Positions 8,419 through 15,745 of a DNA stretch of 64,000 nt are shown piece by piece. How positions within the stretch are numbered: position 1 is the first letter of the stretch; every line of letters starts with the position of its first letter. This DNA is from WVXT01 sp964403285 (GTDB lineage Bacteria > UBA6262 > WVXT01). The stretch is taken from the NCBI GenBank assembly GCA_964403285.1, contig CAYOFG010000005.1:15173-79172 (forward strand). Reading direction: 5' to 3'. A program made the position numbers and the translations under genes. The notes beneath the pieces were generated by a model, which worked only from the letters and a program-made list of their open reading frames with translations, was not told the DNA's origin and ran no database searches.

Positions 8419-9626
8419 GTGACTACGAATCAATTGTGGGAGCTGATGTAATCAACGAATTAAGAATGCTCGCCCGGAAACTGAAGAATAAAGTTATTCA
8501 GAATATCAACTCCACTTCAGTAGGTGGGGGAGTAGCTGAGATTCTCGGCCGCATGGTTCCCCTCCTGCAAGATTTGGGAGTAGATACCCGCTGGGATGTG
8601 GTGGAGGGAGGAGAAAAGTACTTTCAGGTAACCAAGAAGTTCCATAATGCTCTCCACGGCAGGAAAACGGAGATTACCAGTGATGACTATGAAATTTTTC
8701 TTGAAACTACAAAGACAAACATTGAACAGATGGAATTTTATGGCGATATAATTTTCGTTCATGACCCTCAGCCGGTAGCTTTAGTGGAAAAGAAAAAATA
8801 CTTGAAGAGCAGTTGGATCTGGAGGTGCCATATCGATTTCACCTATCCCGACCCCGAAGTGTGGAAGTTTCTTAAATCCTTTGTAGAGCAATACGACGCC
8901 TGTGTTTTTTCAGCGCCTTCTTTCTCTCGCCCGTTGCCCATTAGGCAGTTTTTGATTTCTCCTTCCATCGACCCCTTAAGCGTTAAGAATAGAGACTTGT
9001 CCGAGGAAGAAATTAATGATGTTCTTGAGAGACTAAAGATAAATAGGGATAAGCCAATAATTACTCAAATTTCTCGTTTCGATTATCTCAAGGATCCTTT
9101 TGGGGTAATCGAAGCCTTCCGGCAGGTTAAAAAGTATGTCGACTGCCGACTGGTTTTGGCTGGAGGAGGTGCAATTGATGACCCTGAGGGAGCAAAAGTC
9201 TTTCAGGAAGTAGTAGAGAAAGCAGGGAATGACCCGGATATCAACGTTTTGCTTCTCCCCCCGGCAAGCGACCTGGAAATAAATGCCTTACAAAGGGCAT
9301 CTACAGTCATTCTCCAGAAGTCTCTCAGGGAAGGTTTTGGGCTTACAGTGGCTGAGGCTTTATGGAAGGCTAAGCCAGTGGTTGCTTCTGCAGTAGGTGG
9401 CATACCTTTACAGATTACCCATAAGTATTCTGGACTACTTTCCCACACAGTTCAGGGAACTGCTTATTGGATCAGGCAGCTGCTCCATAGTCCCGGGTAC
9501 GCGACAAAGTTGGGCGAAAATGGTAAAGCACACATTAAGCAAAATTTCCTCCTTACCAGACACTTGAGAGAGTACCTGCTCCTTTTTCTATCCTTAGAAG
9601 AAAAAGGGGACATAATCTACTTATAA
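8406..9626 (+). CDS. treT: Trehalose glycosyltransferring synthase-like GT4 enzyme
   Basis: This 406-residue GT-B glycosyltransferase (GT4) resembles TreT, which makes trehalose directly from an NDP-glucose and glucose. Visible features are the N-terminal acceptor loop NSTSVGGGVAEIL, HDPQP, the WRCHIDFTYPDP segment typical of TreT, the start of the C-terminal Rossmann fold ITQISRFDYLKDP, and the donor-site ESLREGFGLTVAEAL-like segment (SLREGFGLTVAEALW). It overlaps the previous gene by 13 bp. The operon therefore encodes two independent trehalose routes, OtsAB and TreT. TreT can be reversible in some organisms, so it could also break trehalose down. Confidence 0.88.
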   Translation: MSTISDYESIVGADVINELRMLARKLKNKVIQNINSTSVGGGVAEILGRMVPLLQDLGVDTRWDVVEGGEKYFQVTKKFHNALHGRKTEITSDDYEIFLETTKTNIEQMEFYGDIIFVHDPQPVALVEKKKYLKSSWIWRCHIDFTYPDPEVWKFLKSFVEQYDACVFSAPSFSRPLPIRQFLISPSIDPLSVKNRDLSEEEINDVLERLKINRDKPIITQISRFDYLKDPFGVIEAFRQVKKYVDCRLVLAGGGAIDDPEGAKVFQEVVEKAGNDPDINVLLLPPASDLEINALQRASTVILQKSLREGFGLTVAEALWKAKPVVASAVGGIPLQITHKYSGLLSHTVQGTAYWIRQLLHSPGYATKLGENGKAHIKQNFLLTRHLREYLLLFLSLEEKGDIIYL

Positions 9627-9672
9627 AAAAGTGACAGGTACTTTTTTCTTTCCTTTTTCTGTCACACCCTTT
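9625..9672. repeat. GTGACAGGTAC repeat, degenerate hairpin
   Basis: AAAAAAGTGACAGGTACTTTTTT is followed by a weak complementary CTGTCAC about 20 bases later. It lies just after treT and could help terminate the trehalose operon, but the T-rich tracts are part of the repeat itself. It belongs to the same family as 5068-5335 and 38188-38234. Confidence 0.6.
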
Positions 9673-9712
9673 TAGATGTTAACTTTCTGTTAAGTTTTTG
9701 TTAAAAATCTGG

Positions 9713-9744
9713 TTGACAAAACCTGTTTTTTGTGGTAATATAAT
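9713..9744 (+). promoter_or_regulatory. Promoter upstream of riboswitch 1
   Basis: TTGACA at 9713-9718 is followed by TAATAT at 9736-9741 (17-bp spacer), with an overlapping TATAAT at 9739-9744 (20-bp spacer). It lies about 60 bp before the first aptamer. Confidence 0.7.
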
Positions 9745-9800
9745 ATTGCCCTAAGGGAGCTTGATAAGAGTTGTTTTGACAACATAATAAGTGAGTTTGA

Positions 9801-9894
9801 ATTGTCCGATAAAGGCAAACCTCGAGAAATCGGGGGGCGCAAAACCTCGGATCTAAGGAGCCACCTCTATGATGGCCGGGTTGCCGAAGACAAT
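9801..9894 (+). promoter_or_regulatory. Cyclic-di-GMP-I riboswitch 1 (GEMM-I), aptamer containing the start site
   Basis: The signature segments occur in order: AAAGGCAAAC, a hairpin (CTCG...CGGGG), GGGCGCAAA, and GGGTTGCCGAAGA. The outer stem P1 is ATTGTC (9801-9806) with GACAAT (9889-9894). Aligned from memory to the V. cholerae Vc2 aptamer, the ligand-contacting G20 and C92 equivalents are present. A base that is G in the other two copies is A here (9844, CAAAACC instead of CAAAGCC). An AAGGAG Shine-Dalgarno (~9855-9860) and ATGATG (9869-9874) lie inside the aptamer's second arm. No terminator follows. Ligand binding would thus be expected to block translation directly. Confidence 0.9.
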
Positions 9895-11587
9895 AAACAA
9901 TATATGGAGCCGAATAGGCAGGAAAACGTGCTTGTTCGGTTTTATATTTATATTAACTGTAGTTCCTTTAAGAATTATTGCATTTGCTGAGAGTACTGAA
10001 CAGACTGTTTTAGGAAATCTCCAAGTTGTCAATAACACGCTGTTTGGAAAATTCAATTATGGCAATGAACGTGCGGAAGGATTTCTGGAAGCTAAAGAGT
10101 CTTTCCCAGGAGGGGTAAGCGGCTTTGTAATAGGGACAAACATTGGTCTGGGTTCTCTTGAGGAGAATTGCGGAAAAGGGAAAATAGACGTAAAAGTATG
10201 TTTTACTAATGATAATCCGGTATGGGAGCGAAGCGCTCTTTATAAAGTAGGAGCCGCATGGCTTCCCCAGTTGAATCTTGGCTCTACTCACTTAAAAGCC
10301 AGGCTGGGCCTTAGAGGGGGTTACCTTTCAGTAACGACCACTACCGAGCCGATAGACCCGCCATACCCCTCTCAATTCCTTTATGGAGGCGAGAGCGGAC
10401 TATCCATTTCCCAGGAGTTCAAAGGGATAACTTTTGAGACCGGAGTTACCGGGTATATGACTTACAGTTTCTATAATCAGACTAATCAGGTTGATAATTC
10501 GGGAATTGAGTTACAGGCGGGTAGCAGAGTAGAGGTTCTTCCGGTTATATTAAGACTGGGATGGACGGGGACTTTAGTAAGCTATAATCAGGACAAATAC
10601 TTTTTTCTGGATTCTATGAGAGAGGACAGTTACGAAGTTAGCATCGCCTATGCTGGAGAAAGGTTTGGTGTGGGACTATTCAATTCTCTGGAAATCAGAG
10701 AGGGAATAGAATTTGCAAGGAAGAGGGACCTGACAGGTATGGGAGTCCAGGTAGGCGGATGGTTAGCGAAGGGGATTTTCTCGCAGGACCTTCTGGTCGG
10801 GAAAGAGGCCTTCACAATTTCACTGGGTAGAGATTTTTCTGATGCATATTTTGAAGCCTACTGGACAAAAGACCAGAATTATGTAGAGACAGGTAATGGT
10901 AACATTTTTGGAGTGAGTTTCAAGTGCGGGATTGGGCCTAAGCCATCTGATCTTGTGGAAATTGAGTCTTATAAGAGTTATGTTCGAGAAGGTGATAGTC
11001 CGTTCAACGCATTGCCCGATTTTCGCCTGCCATTTACTGAAAGCGTAGAAAGACTCGATACTATGAACAAGGTTATAAGGTACACCAGAAGTAACCTGGA
11101 ATATATCCCACAGAATGGTTATGACCGCGACCCCAAGGAAGTGTTCGAGTTGAGGGGAGGAGACTGTGATGAGCAAGTCTTCTTTCAGCTACATGCCCTG
11201 AAGTCCCATGGCTATGATGATTTATACGAACTGGCTTTCGTGTCTCCCAGAATGGCACACGCCTTCTCATACGGTAAAGATAACAGGACAGGAGAAGAAT
11301 ATATATGGGAGTATGGCAGGGTATTCAGATTGGATTTTGACCCTGACTCAAGCCTCTCAGAAAAGGAGAAGATGGCAGCTATCCTTTCATCCAGGAGTTA
11401 CACAGAGGACTGGGAGTATCTTTGGACTTTCAAACCCCCAAGTTCTGACTATAGGAAATACAATTACCAGGATATGGAATGCGTTTATGAAGCCTGGAGT
11501 GACGAGATAGATATTTCAGGAGATACGGTACAAGTAATTCCTGAGTCGGGAATAAGATTATTTATCGGCACAGAATTTGAAGAATAA
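9869..11587 (+). CDS. Exported beta-barrel-like protein with C-terminal transglutaminase-like domain, copy 1
   Basis: A 572-residue protein with an N-terminal signal peptide (h-region LFGFIFILTVVPLRIIAFA). Residues ~50-370 alternate hydrophobic and polar residues with many Gly and aromatic residues, as expected of an outer-membrane beta-barrel. Residues ~395-520 resemble the transglutaminase/BTLCP cysteine-protease fold: LRGGDCDEQ with candidate nucleophile Cys433, PRMAHAF with His464, then an acidic WEYGRVFRLDFD stretch. No later in-frame start precedes the signal peptide except a poor TTG, so translation probably begins at the ATGATG inside riboswitch 1. The central part is identical to copy 2 (11967-13640). 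Substrate and cell-surface function are unknown; a c-di-GMP-controlled protease or crosslinking enzyme is one possibility. Confidence 0.78.
   Translation: MMAGLPKTINNIWSRIGRKTCLFGFIFILTVVPLRIIAFAESTEQTVLGNLQVVNNTLFGKFNYGNERAEGFLEAKESFPGGVSGFVIGTNIGLGSLEENCGKGKIDVKVCFTNDNPVWERSALYKVGAAWLPQLNLGSTHLKARLGLRGGYLSVTTTTEPIDPPYPSQFLYGGESGLSISQEFKGITFETGVTGYMTYSFYNQTNQVDNSGIELQAGSRVEVLPVILRLGWTGTLVSYNQDKYFFLDSMREDSYEVSIAYAGERFGVGLFNSLEIREGIEFARKRDLTGMGVQVGGWLAKGIFSQDLLVGKEAFTISLGRDFSDAYFEAYWTKDQNYVETGNGNIFGVSFKCGIGPKPSDLVEIESYKSYVREGDSPFNALPDFRLPFTESVERLDTMNKVIRYTRSNLEYIPQNGYDRDPKEVFELRGGDCDEQVFFQLHALKSHGYDDLYELAFVSPRMAHAFSYGKDNRTGEEYIWEYGRVFRLDFDPDSSLSEKEKMAAILSSRSYTEDWEYLWTFKPPSSDYRKYNYQDMECVYEAWSDEIDISGDTVQVIPESGIRLFIGTEFEE
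10196..11046 (+). repeat. 851-bp tract identical to 12249-13099
   Basis: Reading the two genes in register (offset 2053 bp) shows no mismatch from 10196 to 11046. Mismatches begin just outside at 10195/12248 and 11047/13100. The tract covers most of the barrel-like domain. The signal-peptide and transglutaminase ends have diverged at DNA and protein level. Confidence 0.85.
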
Positions 11588-11618
11588 AAACAAGGGCAAC
11601 CAAAGAGGTGGTGCTCCC

Positions 11619-11659
11619 TTACCGCCAGTACCAGGAAGGGTACTGGCGGTTTTTTTTAA
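11619..11659 (+). terminator. Intrinsic terminator after copy 1
   Basis: ACCGCCAGTACC, a short loop, GGTACTGGCGGT and eight T residues. This strong hairpin lies about 35 bp after the stop codon, so the two tandem genes are separate transcription units. Confidence 0.92.
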
Positions 11660-11709
11660 AAAAGGGGACAGGCTACTTTTTCAAAATTTTACGTATTTTT
11701 TACAATTTT

Positions 11710-11739
11710 TTTACACATCCGTGATATTAATAGTATAGA
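11710..11739 (+). promoter_or_regulatory. Likely promoter upstream of riboswitch 2
   Basis: TTTACA at 11710-11715 and TATAGA at 11734-11739 (18-bp spacer) lie between the copy-1 terminator and the second aptamer. The match is moderate. Confidence 0.5.
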
Positions 11740-11750
11740 CTGTATTTAAA

Positions 11751-11850
11751 TATTCCGAAAAGGCAAACTCCGAGCAATCGGAGGGCGCAAAGCCTTGGGG
11801 TTACATAGATATACAACATTGCAGTTGAACCAGCCGGGCTGCCGATAACG
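11751..11850 (+). promoter_or_regulatory. Cyclic-di-GMP-I riboswitch 2
   Basis: The conserved blocks occur in order: AAAGGCAAAC, the stem CTCCG/CGGAG, GGGCGCAAAGCC, then GCCGGGCTGCCGATAA. The 3' strand of the aptamer (GCCGGGCT) is also the 5' arm of the terminator at 11833-11888, so the aptamer and the terminator exclude each other. Ligand-stabilised folding should favour read-through, making this a predicted ON switch for the copy-2 gene. Confidence 0.93.
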
Positions 11851-11890
11851 AGTAGGGGAACCCGTTAGGGGTAGCCCGGCTTTTTTTTAA
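11833..11890 (+). terminator. Riboswitch-controlled intrinsic terminator
   Basis: GCCGGGCT (11833-11840) pairs with AGCCCGGC (11873-11880), enclosing an inner helix (AACGAG/..CCCGTT region), and is followed by TTTTTTTT. Overlap of the 5' arm with the riboswitch 2 aptamer gives the expression platform. Confidence 0.9.
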
Positions 11891-11966
11891 TCTGCTAGCC
11901 CACAAACTCAGTATGGAAAATGCTGTCAAAAGGGATGAAAAACTTTGGGAAAGAAGTGGGGGAAGT

Positions 11967-13640
11967 ATGTTCAAGGCATGCTTGTTCGGTTTTATATTTG
12001 TCATATTGACTATAGTTTCTTTAGAGACTATTACATTTGCCGGCACTTCTGACGAGACCATTTTAGGAAATCTCCAAATTGTCAATAACACCCTGTTGGG
12101 AAAATTCAATTACGGCACTGGACGCGTGGAAGGATTTCTGGAAGCCAAAGAGTCTTTCCCGGCAGGGGTAAACGGCTTTGTAATAGGGACAGACATTGGA
12201 CTGGGTTCTCCTGAGGCGAATTGCGGAAAAGGGAAAATAGACGTAAAGGTATGTTTTACTAATGATAATCCGGTATGGGAGCGAAGCGCTCTTTATAAAG
12301 TAGGAGCCGCATGGCTTCCCCAGTTGAATCTTGGCTCTACTCACTTAAAAGCCAGGCTGGGCCTTAGAGGGGGTTACCTTTCAGTAACGACCACTACCGA
12401 GCCGATAGACCCGCCATACCCCTCTCAATTCCTTTATGGAGGCGAGAGCGGACTATCCATTTCCCAGGAGTTCAAAGGGATAACTTTTGAGACCGGAGTT
12501 ACCGGGTATATGACTTACAGTTTCTATAATCAGACTAATCAGGTTGATAATTCGGGAATTGAGTTACAGGCGGGTAGCAGAGTAGAGGTTCTTCCGGTTA
12601 TATTAAGACTGGGATGGACGGGGACTTTAGTAAGCTATAATCAGGACAAATACTTTTTTCTGGATTCTATGAGAGAGGACAGTTACGAAGTTAGCATCGC
12701 CTATGCTGGAGAAAGGTTTGGTGTGGGACTATTCAATTCTCTGGAAATCAGAGAGGGAATAGAATTTGCAAGGAAGAGGGACCTGACAGGTATGGGAGTC
12801 CAGGTAGGCGGATGGTTAGCGAAGGGGATTTTCTCGCAGGACCTTCTGGTCGGGAAAGAGGCCTTCACAATTTCACTGGGTAGAGATTTTTCTGATGCAT
12901 ATTTTGAAGCCTACTGGACAAAAGACCAGAATTATGTAGAGACAGGTAATGGTAACATTTTTGGAGTGAGTTTCAAGTGCGGGATTGGGCCTAAGCCATC
13001 TGATCTTGTGGAAATTGAGTCTTATAAGAGTTATGTTCGAGAAGGTGATAGTCCGTTCAACGCATTGCCCGATTTTCGCCTGCCATTTACTGAAAGCGTG
13101 GAAAGACTCGATACTATGAACAAGGTTATAAGGTATACCAGGAGTAACCTGGGATATATCCCACAGAATGGTTATGGTCGCAACCCCAAGGAAGTGTTCG
13201 AGTTAAGGGGAGGAGACTGTGATGAGCAAGCTTTCTTTCAGCTACATGCTCTGAAGTCCCATGGTTATGACGATTTATACGAACTGACCTTCGTGTCTCC
13301 CAGAATGGCTCATGCCTTCTCATATGGTAAAGATAACAGAACAGGAGAAGAATATATATGGGAATATGGCAGGGTATTCAGATTGGATTTTGACCCTGAT
13401 GTAAACCTTTCAGAAAAGGAGAAGATGGCAGCTATCCTTTCATCCAGGCGATGCACAGAGGATTGGGAACGCTTCTGGGCCTTCAGACCTACAAGTTCCG
13501 ACTATAGGGACTACAATTACCAGAATATGGAGTGGGTCTATCAAACCTGGAGTAACGAGATAGACATTTCAGAAGATACGGTACAAGTAATTCCCGAATC
13601 GGGAATAAGGCTATTTATTGGGACTGAATTTGAAGAATAA
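11967..13640 (+). CDS. Exported beta-barrel-like protein with C-terminal transglutaminase-like domain, copy 2
   Basis: 557 residues from the ATG at 11967, which has GGGGGAAG just upstream and opens directly into a signal peptide (MFKACLFGFIFVILTIV). A longer form from 11913 lacks a ribosome-binding site. The architecture matches copy 1: barrel-like region, then the transglutaminase-like part with LRGGDCDEQ (Cys418) and PRMAHAF (His449). Substitutions against copy 1 cluster at the two ends (for example SNLEYIP/SNLGYIP, SYTEDWEYLW/RCTEDWERFW), and the candidate catalytic residues are kept in both, suggesting both proteins are functional. It is controlled by riboswitch 2. Substrate unknown. Confidence 0.8.
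   Translation: MFKACLFGFIFVILTIVSLETITFAGTSDETILGNLQIVNNTLLGKFNYGTGRVEGFLEAKESFPAGVNGFVIGTDIGLGSPEANCGKGKIDVKVCFTNDNPVWERSALYKVGAAWLPQLNLGSTHLKARLGLRGGYLSVTTTTEPIDPPYPSQFLYGGESGLSISQEFKGITFETGVTGYMTYSFYNQTNQVDNSGIELQAGSRVEVLPVILRLGWTGTLVSYNQDKYFFLDSMREDSYEVSIAYAGERFGVGLFNSLEIREGIEFARKRDLTGMGVQVGGWLAKGIFSQDLLVGKEAFTISLGRDFSDAYFEAYWTKDQNYVETGNGNIFGVSFKCGIGPKPSDLVEIESYKSYVREGDSPFNALPDFRLPFTESVERLDTMNKVIRYTRSNLGYIPQNGYGRNPKEVFELRGGDCDEQAFFQLHALKSHGYDDLYELTFVSPRMAHAFSYGKDNRTGEEYIWEYGRVFRLDFDPDVNLSEKEKMAAILSSRRCTEDWERFWAFRPTSSDYRDYNYQNMEWVYQTWSNEIDISEDTVQVIPESGIRLFIGTEFEE
12249..13099 (+). repeat. 851-bp tract identical to 10196-11046
   Basis: Partner of the identical tract in copy 1; see that entry. 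The sharp borders with diverged flanks look like a gene-conversion tract. Confidence 0.85.
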
Positions 13641-13656
13641 GGGCAGCCAAATAAGA

Positions 13657-13849
13657 GGTCTCTGAAAAAGTATTGACTTTGGTCTGTCATTGCGAGTCCC
13701 GATTGAAAATCGGGGCGTGGCAATCTGACATAAAGTGTCATTGCGAACGAAGTGAAGCAATCTCGTAATTCCGCACGAGTTTGCTTCGGCTTCGCCTCGC
13801 AACCGCTTTGCTCCTCGCAAAGACATCGATGGGGACTTTTTCAGAGACC
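13657..13849 (-). mobile_element. MITE-like element, copy 2
   Basis: A 193-bp element in inverted orientation relative to 5091-5287. It has the same GGTCTCTGAAAAAGT / ACTTTTTCAGAGACC ends and a nearly identical interior, except for a short variable stretch (TCCCGATTGAAAATCGGGG here). It lies about 16 bp after the copy-2 gene and has no coding capacity of its own. Confidence 0.8.
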
Positions 13850-13861
13850 AAAATAAAAGAC

Positions 13862-13890
13862 TTGACAAATTCGCATTTTTGTAGCATTAT
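13862..13890 (+). promoter_or_regulatory. Promoter for the NarL-type kinase
   Basis: TTGACA (13862-13867), a 17-bp spacer and CATTAT (13885-13890). About 200 bases of leader separate it from the kinase start. I see no known riboswitch in that leader. Confidence 0.6.
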
Positions 13891-14094
13891 TTAAAGAGGG
13901 TAAATAGGGATATAAGTGTGTGCTGGGGTGAATTTTTTTTGTCTGCATTTTGAAGTGTTGATTTCAAAGTTACAGTATTACTAAAATTGACGAAGACGTA
14001 TCGGAGGAAAAGAACCCAATCCTTAGCCATGCAGGAGATATCGACCCCAGGCCCAGAATACAGGAGATTCGAACCTAGGCTTTAGTCAAGAAAG
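13891..14094. other. Long leader before the PAS-histidine kinase; no recognised element
   Basis: About 200 bp with no credible coding frame. It contains AGGAG-like motifs and short direct repeats (CAGGAGAT.TCGA at ~14031 and ~14061) but no fold I can name. It may simply be an untranslated leader. Confidence 0.4.
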
Positions 14095-14106
14095 GTGAAA
14101 GAGATA

Positions 14107-15213
14107 GTGAAAAAACTGTATCCAGAATCAGAACTGGAAAGGACATATAAGATTTTGATTGAGAATATGGGTGAAGGCTTGTGCGTTCTGGACAAGAATT
14201 TTTCACCGACATTTGTTAATCCTAAGTTCTGTGAGATTACAGGTTACGCCAAGGATGAACTTTTGGGTAAGTCTGCTTTAGAGCTTGTTGAAGGTAGAAG
14301 TAGAAAGATATTGAAAAAGGAATTAGAAAAAAGGATTAAAGGCAAGTCGTCGCGTTATACCGTAAAGGTCAGGAAAAAAAATGGAGAAGAAGCATTCGTC
14401 TTGGTCAACGGGGTGCCTCGTTTTGACAAAAAAGGAAATTTTAATGGAACCATCGCCATTGTCTCCGATATTACGGAGAGAAAGAGACTGGAGAAGGAAC
14501 TGGAAGAACGGACCACGGAACTGGAGAAAGAAGTAGAGAAGAGGACCCGCTTACTGGTTGATCTCTATAGAGGGGTTGCCGTTTCGGAGGAAAGGAGCAG
14601 ATTGGCGCAGGAGATTCACGATAGTTTAGCCCAGACTCTGGCCACTTCACTTTGGAAAACTGAGATGTGTGAGAAACTGGTGGGCGATAACCAGGTGCGG
14701 GCAAGGAAAGAACTGTCGGAATTGAGAGAGATGCTGGCAAAAAGTGTTAAGTCGACCCGACACGTCATATTTGGATTGCAGTTCCCCAACTTTCACAGAG
14801 AGGGTTTTACTGCCGTACTCAAGCAGTATTTGCGGGAATTTCAGAGAAAGAGCGGGATTACGTGCGACTTGAGACTCAAACTGGAAAGGAGTCTCGCGGT
14901 AAAGACACAGGTAGGTATCTACCAAATCATTCGGGAAGCAATGAACAATGTGAAAAAACACGCTATGGCGAAAAGAGTCGATTTGGTATTAAGAACCGAC
15001 AGTAAGGGGAATCTCCATCTTACCATAAAAGATGATGGGAAGGGATTCTGTTTGAAGGAAACTTTAGCCCGGAGCGAGTCCGCCAAGCATTTTGGACTGA
15101 AAGGGATGAGAGAGCAAGCGAGACGATTGGGAGGGAATTTCATTGTGGAAACCGCAAAGGGGCAAGGGACAAGGATAAAGGTGAAAGTACCTCTCAAGAC
15201 GCAAAATGAGTGA
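14107..15213 (+). CDS. PAS-domain histidine kinase of the NarL/HisKA_3 type
   Basis: About 368 residues. A PAS domain (~residues 15-130) is followed by a coiled coil (ERTTELEKEVEKR), a HisKA_3 dimerisation domain with the phosphoacceptor in RLAQEIHDSLAQTL, and a HATPase_c domain (IREAMNNVKKHA, DDGKGF, HFGLKGMREQA). HisKA_3 kinases normally phosphorylate LuxR-type response regulators. None is adjacent, so this is an orphan kinase. There is no transmembrane segment, so sensing is probably cytoplasmic via PAS. GTG at 14107 has AAAGGTGAAAG just upstream; an in-frame GTG at 14095 is the longer alternative. Confidence 0.9.
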   Translation: MKKLYPESELERTYKILIENMGEGLCVLDKNFSPTFVNPKFCEITGYAKDELLGKSALELVEGRSRKILKKELEKRIKGKSSRYTVKVRKKNGEEAFVLVNGVPRFDKKGNFNGTIAIVSDITERKRLEKELEERTTELEKEVEKRTRLLVDLYRGVAVSEERSRLAQEIHDSLAQTLATSLWKTEMCEKLVGDNQVRARKELSELREMLAKSVKSTRHVIFGLQFPNFHREGFTAVLKQYLREFQRKSGITCDLRLKLERSLAVKTQVGIYQIIREAMNNVKKHAMAKRVDLVLRTDSKGNLHLTIKDDGKGFCLKETLARSESAKHFGLKGMREQARRLGGNFIVETAKGQGTRIKVKVPLKTQNE

Positions 15214-15285
15214 ACTTAAATTCTGACCAAAAATATTTCTACATGCTACCGAAGGATTAAGGAGATTTCTAAAAAGGGGGGAGAA

Positions 15286-15468
15286 ATGGCAAAATTAAAG
15301 TGCAATAAATGTGGTACAATACAGGACATACCCATTCATTGCGGGCAACCGATGATAGTTACGGAAATTAATGAGAGAACAATGCTCGCCTGTCGCATGG
15401 GCGCTGCCTGTGGCGTCACAAAAGAACTCCCGAAACATTGTGGTCAGCCTATGGTCGTAGTTGAGTAA
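15286..15468 (+). CDS. Small CxxC (zinc-ribbon/desulforedoxin-like) protein
   Basis: A 60-residue protein preceded by GGGGGGAG. Cysteines occur as CNKCG near the N-terminus, then in two similar HCGQPM segments (IPIHCGQPM and LPKHCGQPM) separated by a CRMGAACG stretch. The repeated Cys/His pattern suggests Zn or Fe binding. I do not recognise a named family. It is followed by a strong terminator, so it is expressed alone or with the kinase upstream. Confidence 0.75.
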   Translation: MAKLKCNKCGTIQDIPIHCGQPMIVTEINERTMLACRMGAACGVTKELPKHCGQPMVVVE

Positions 15469-15512
15469 GGCTAAATTTGCACCAGTAAGTTCCATACTGG
15501 CGTAAATTTCGG

Positions 15513-15551
15513 AAAAGCCCTCGTATTTGATACGAGGGCTTTTTTCTTTTG
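15513..15551 (+). terminator. Intrinsic terminator after the CxxC protein
   Basis: AAAAGCCCTCGTAT, loop TTG, ATACGAGGGCTTTTTT: a perfect hairpin with a T-tract, 45 bp after the stop codon. Confidence 0.93.
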
Positions 15552-15574
15552 GGGTTAGTGAATTTTTATTTTCC

Positions 15575-15603
15575 TTGCTTTTTGCAAGAAGTGTAGATAC
15601 AAT
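15575..15603 (+). promoter_or_regulatory. Orphan promoter reading into a convergent region
   Basis: TTGCTT (15575-15580), 17-bp spacer, TACAAT (15598-15603). The surrounding sequence (TATTTTCCTTGCTTTTTGCAA...TAGATA) matches the promoter modules at 17892, 21075 and 30470. No plus-strand gene follows before the end of the minus-strand porin gene, so any product would be a short RNA (about 15610-15740). Confidence 0.5.
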
Positions 15604-15745
15604 ATTTTCACAATTTCGCATGATTCCAAAGGTACCGCATATAGTGCTACAATTTCAAATATTTCTTTTTGGGGCGGGAATAGCAGGTGAAATCCCTGTC
15701 CTAAACCTTCCAGAATATGGTCCATAAACCAGTAATTCCAATATT

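Noticed and set aside
9802..9990. 62-residue frame over riboswitch 1
   Set aside because: It runs through the aptamer out of frame with the exported protein and has no similarity to the second copy.
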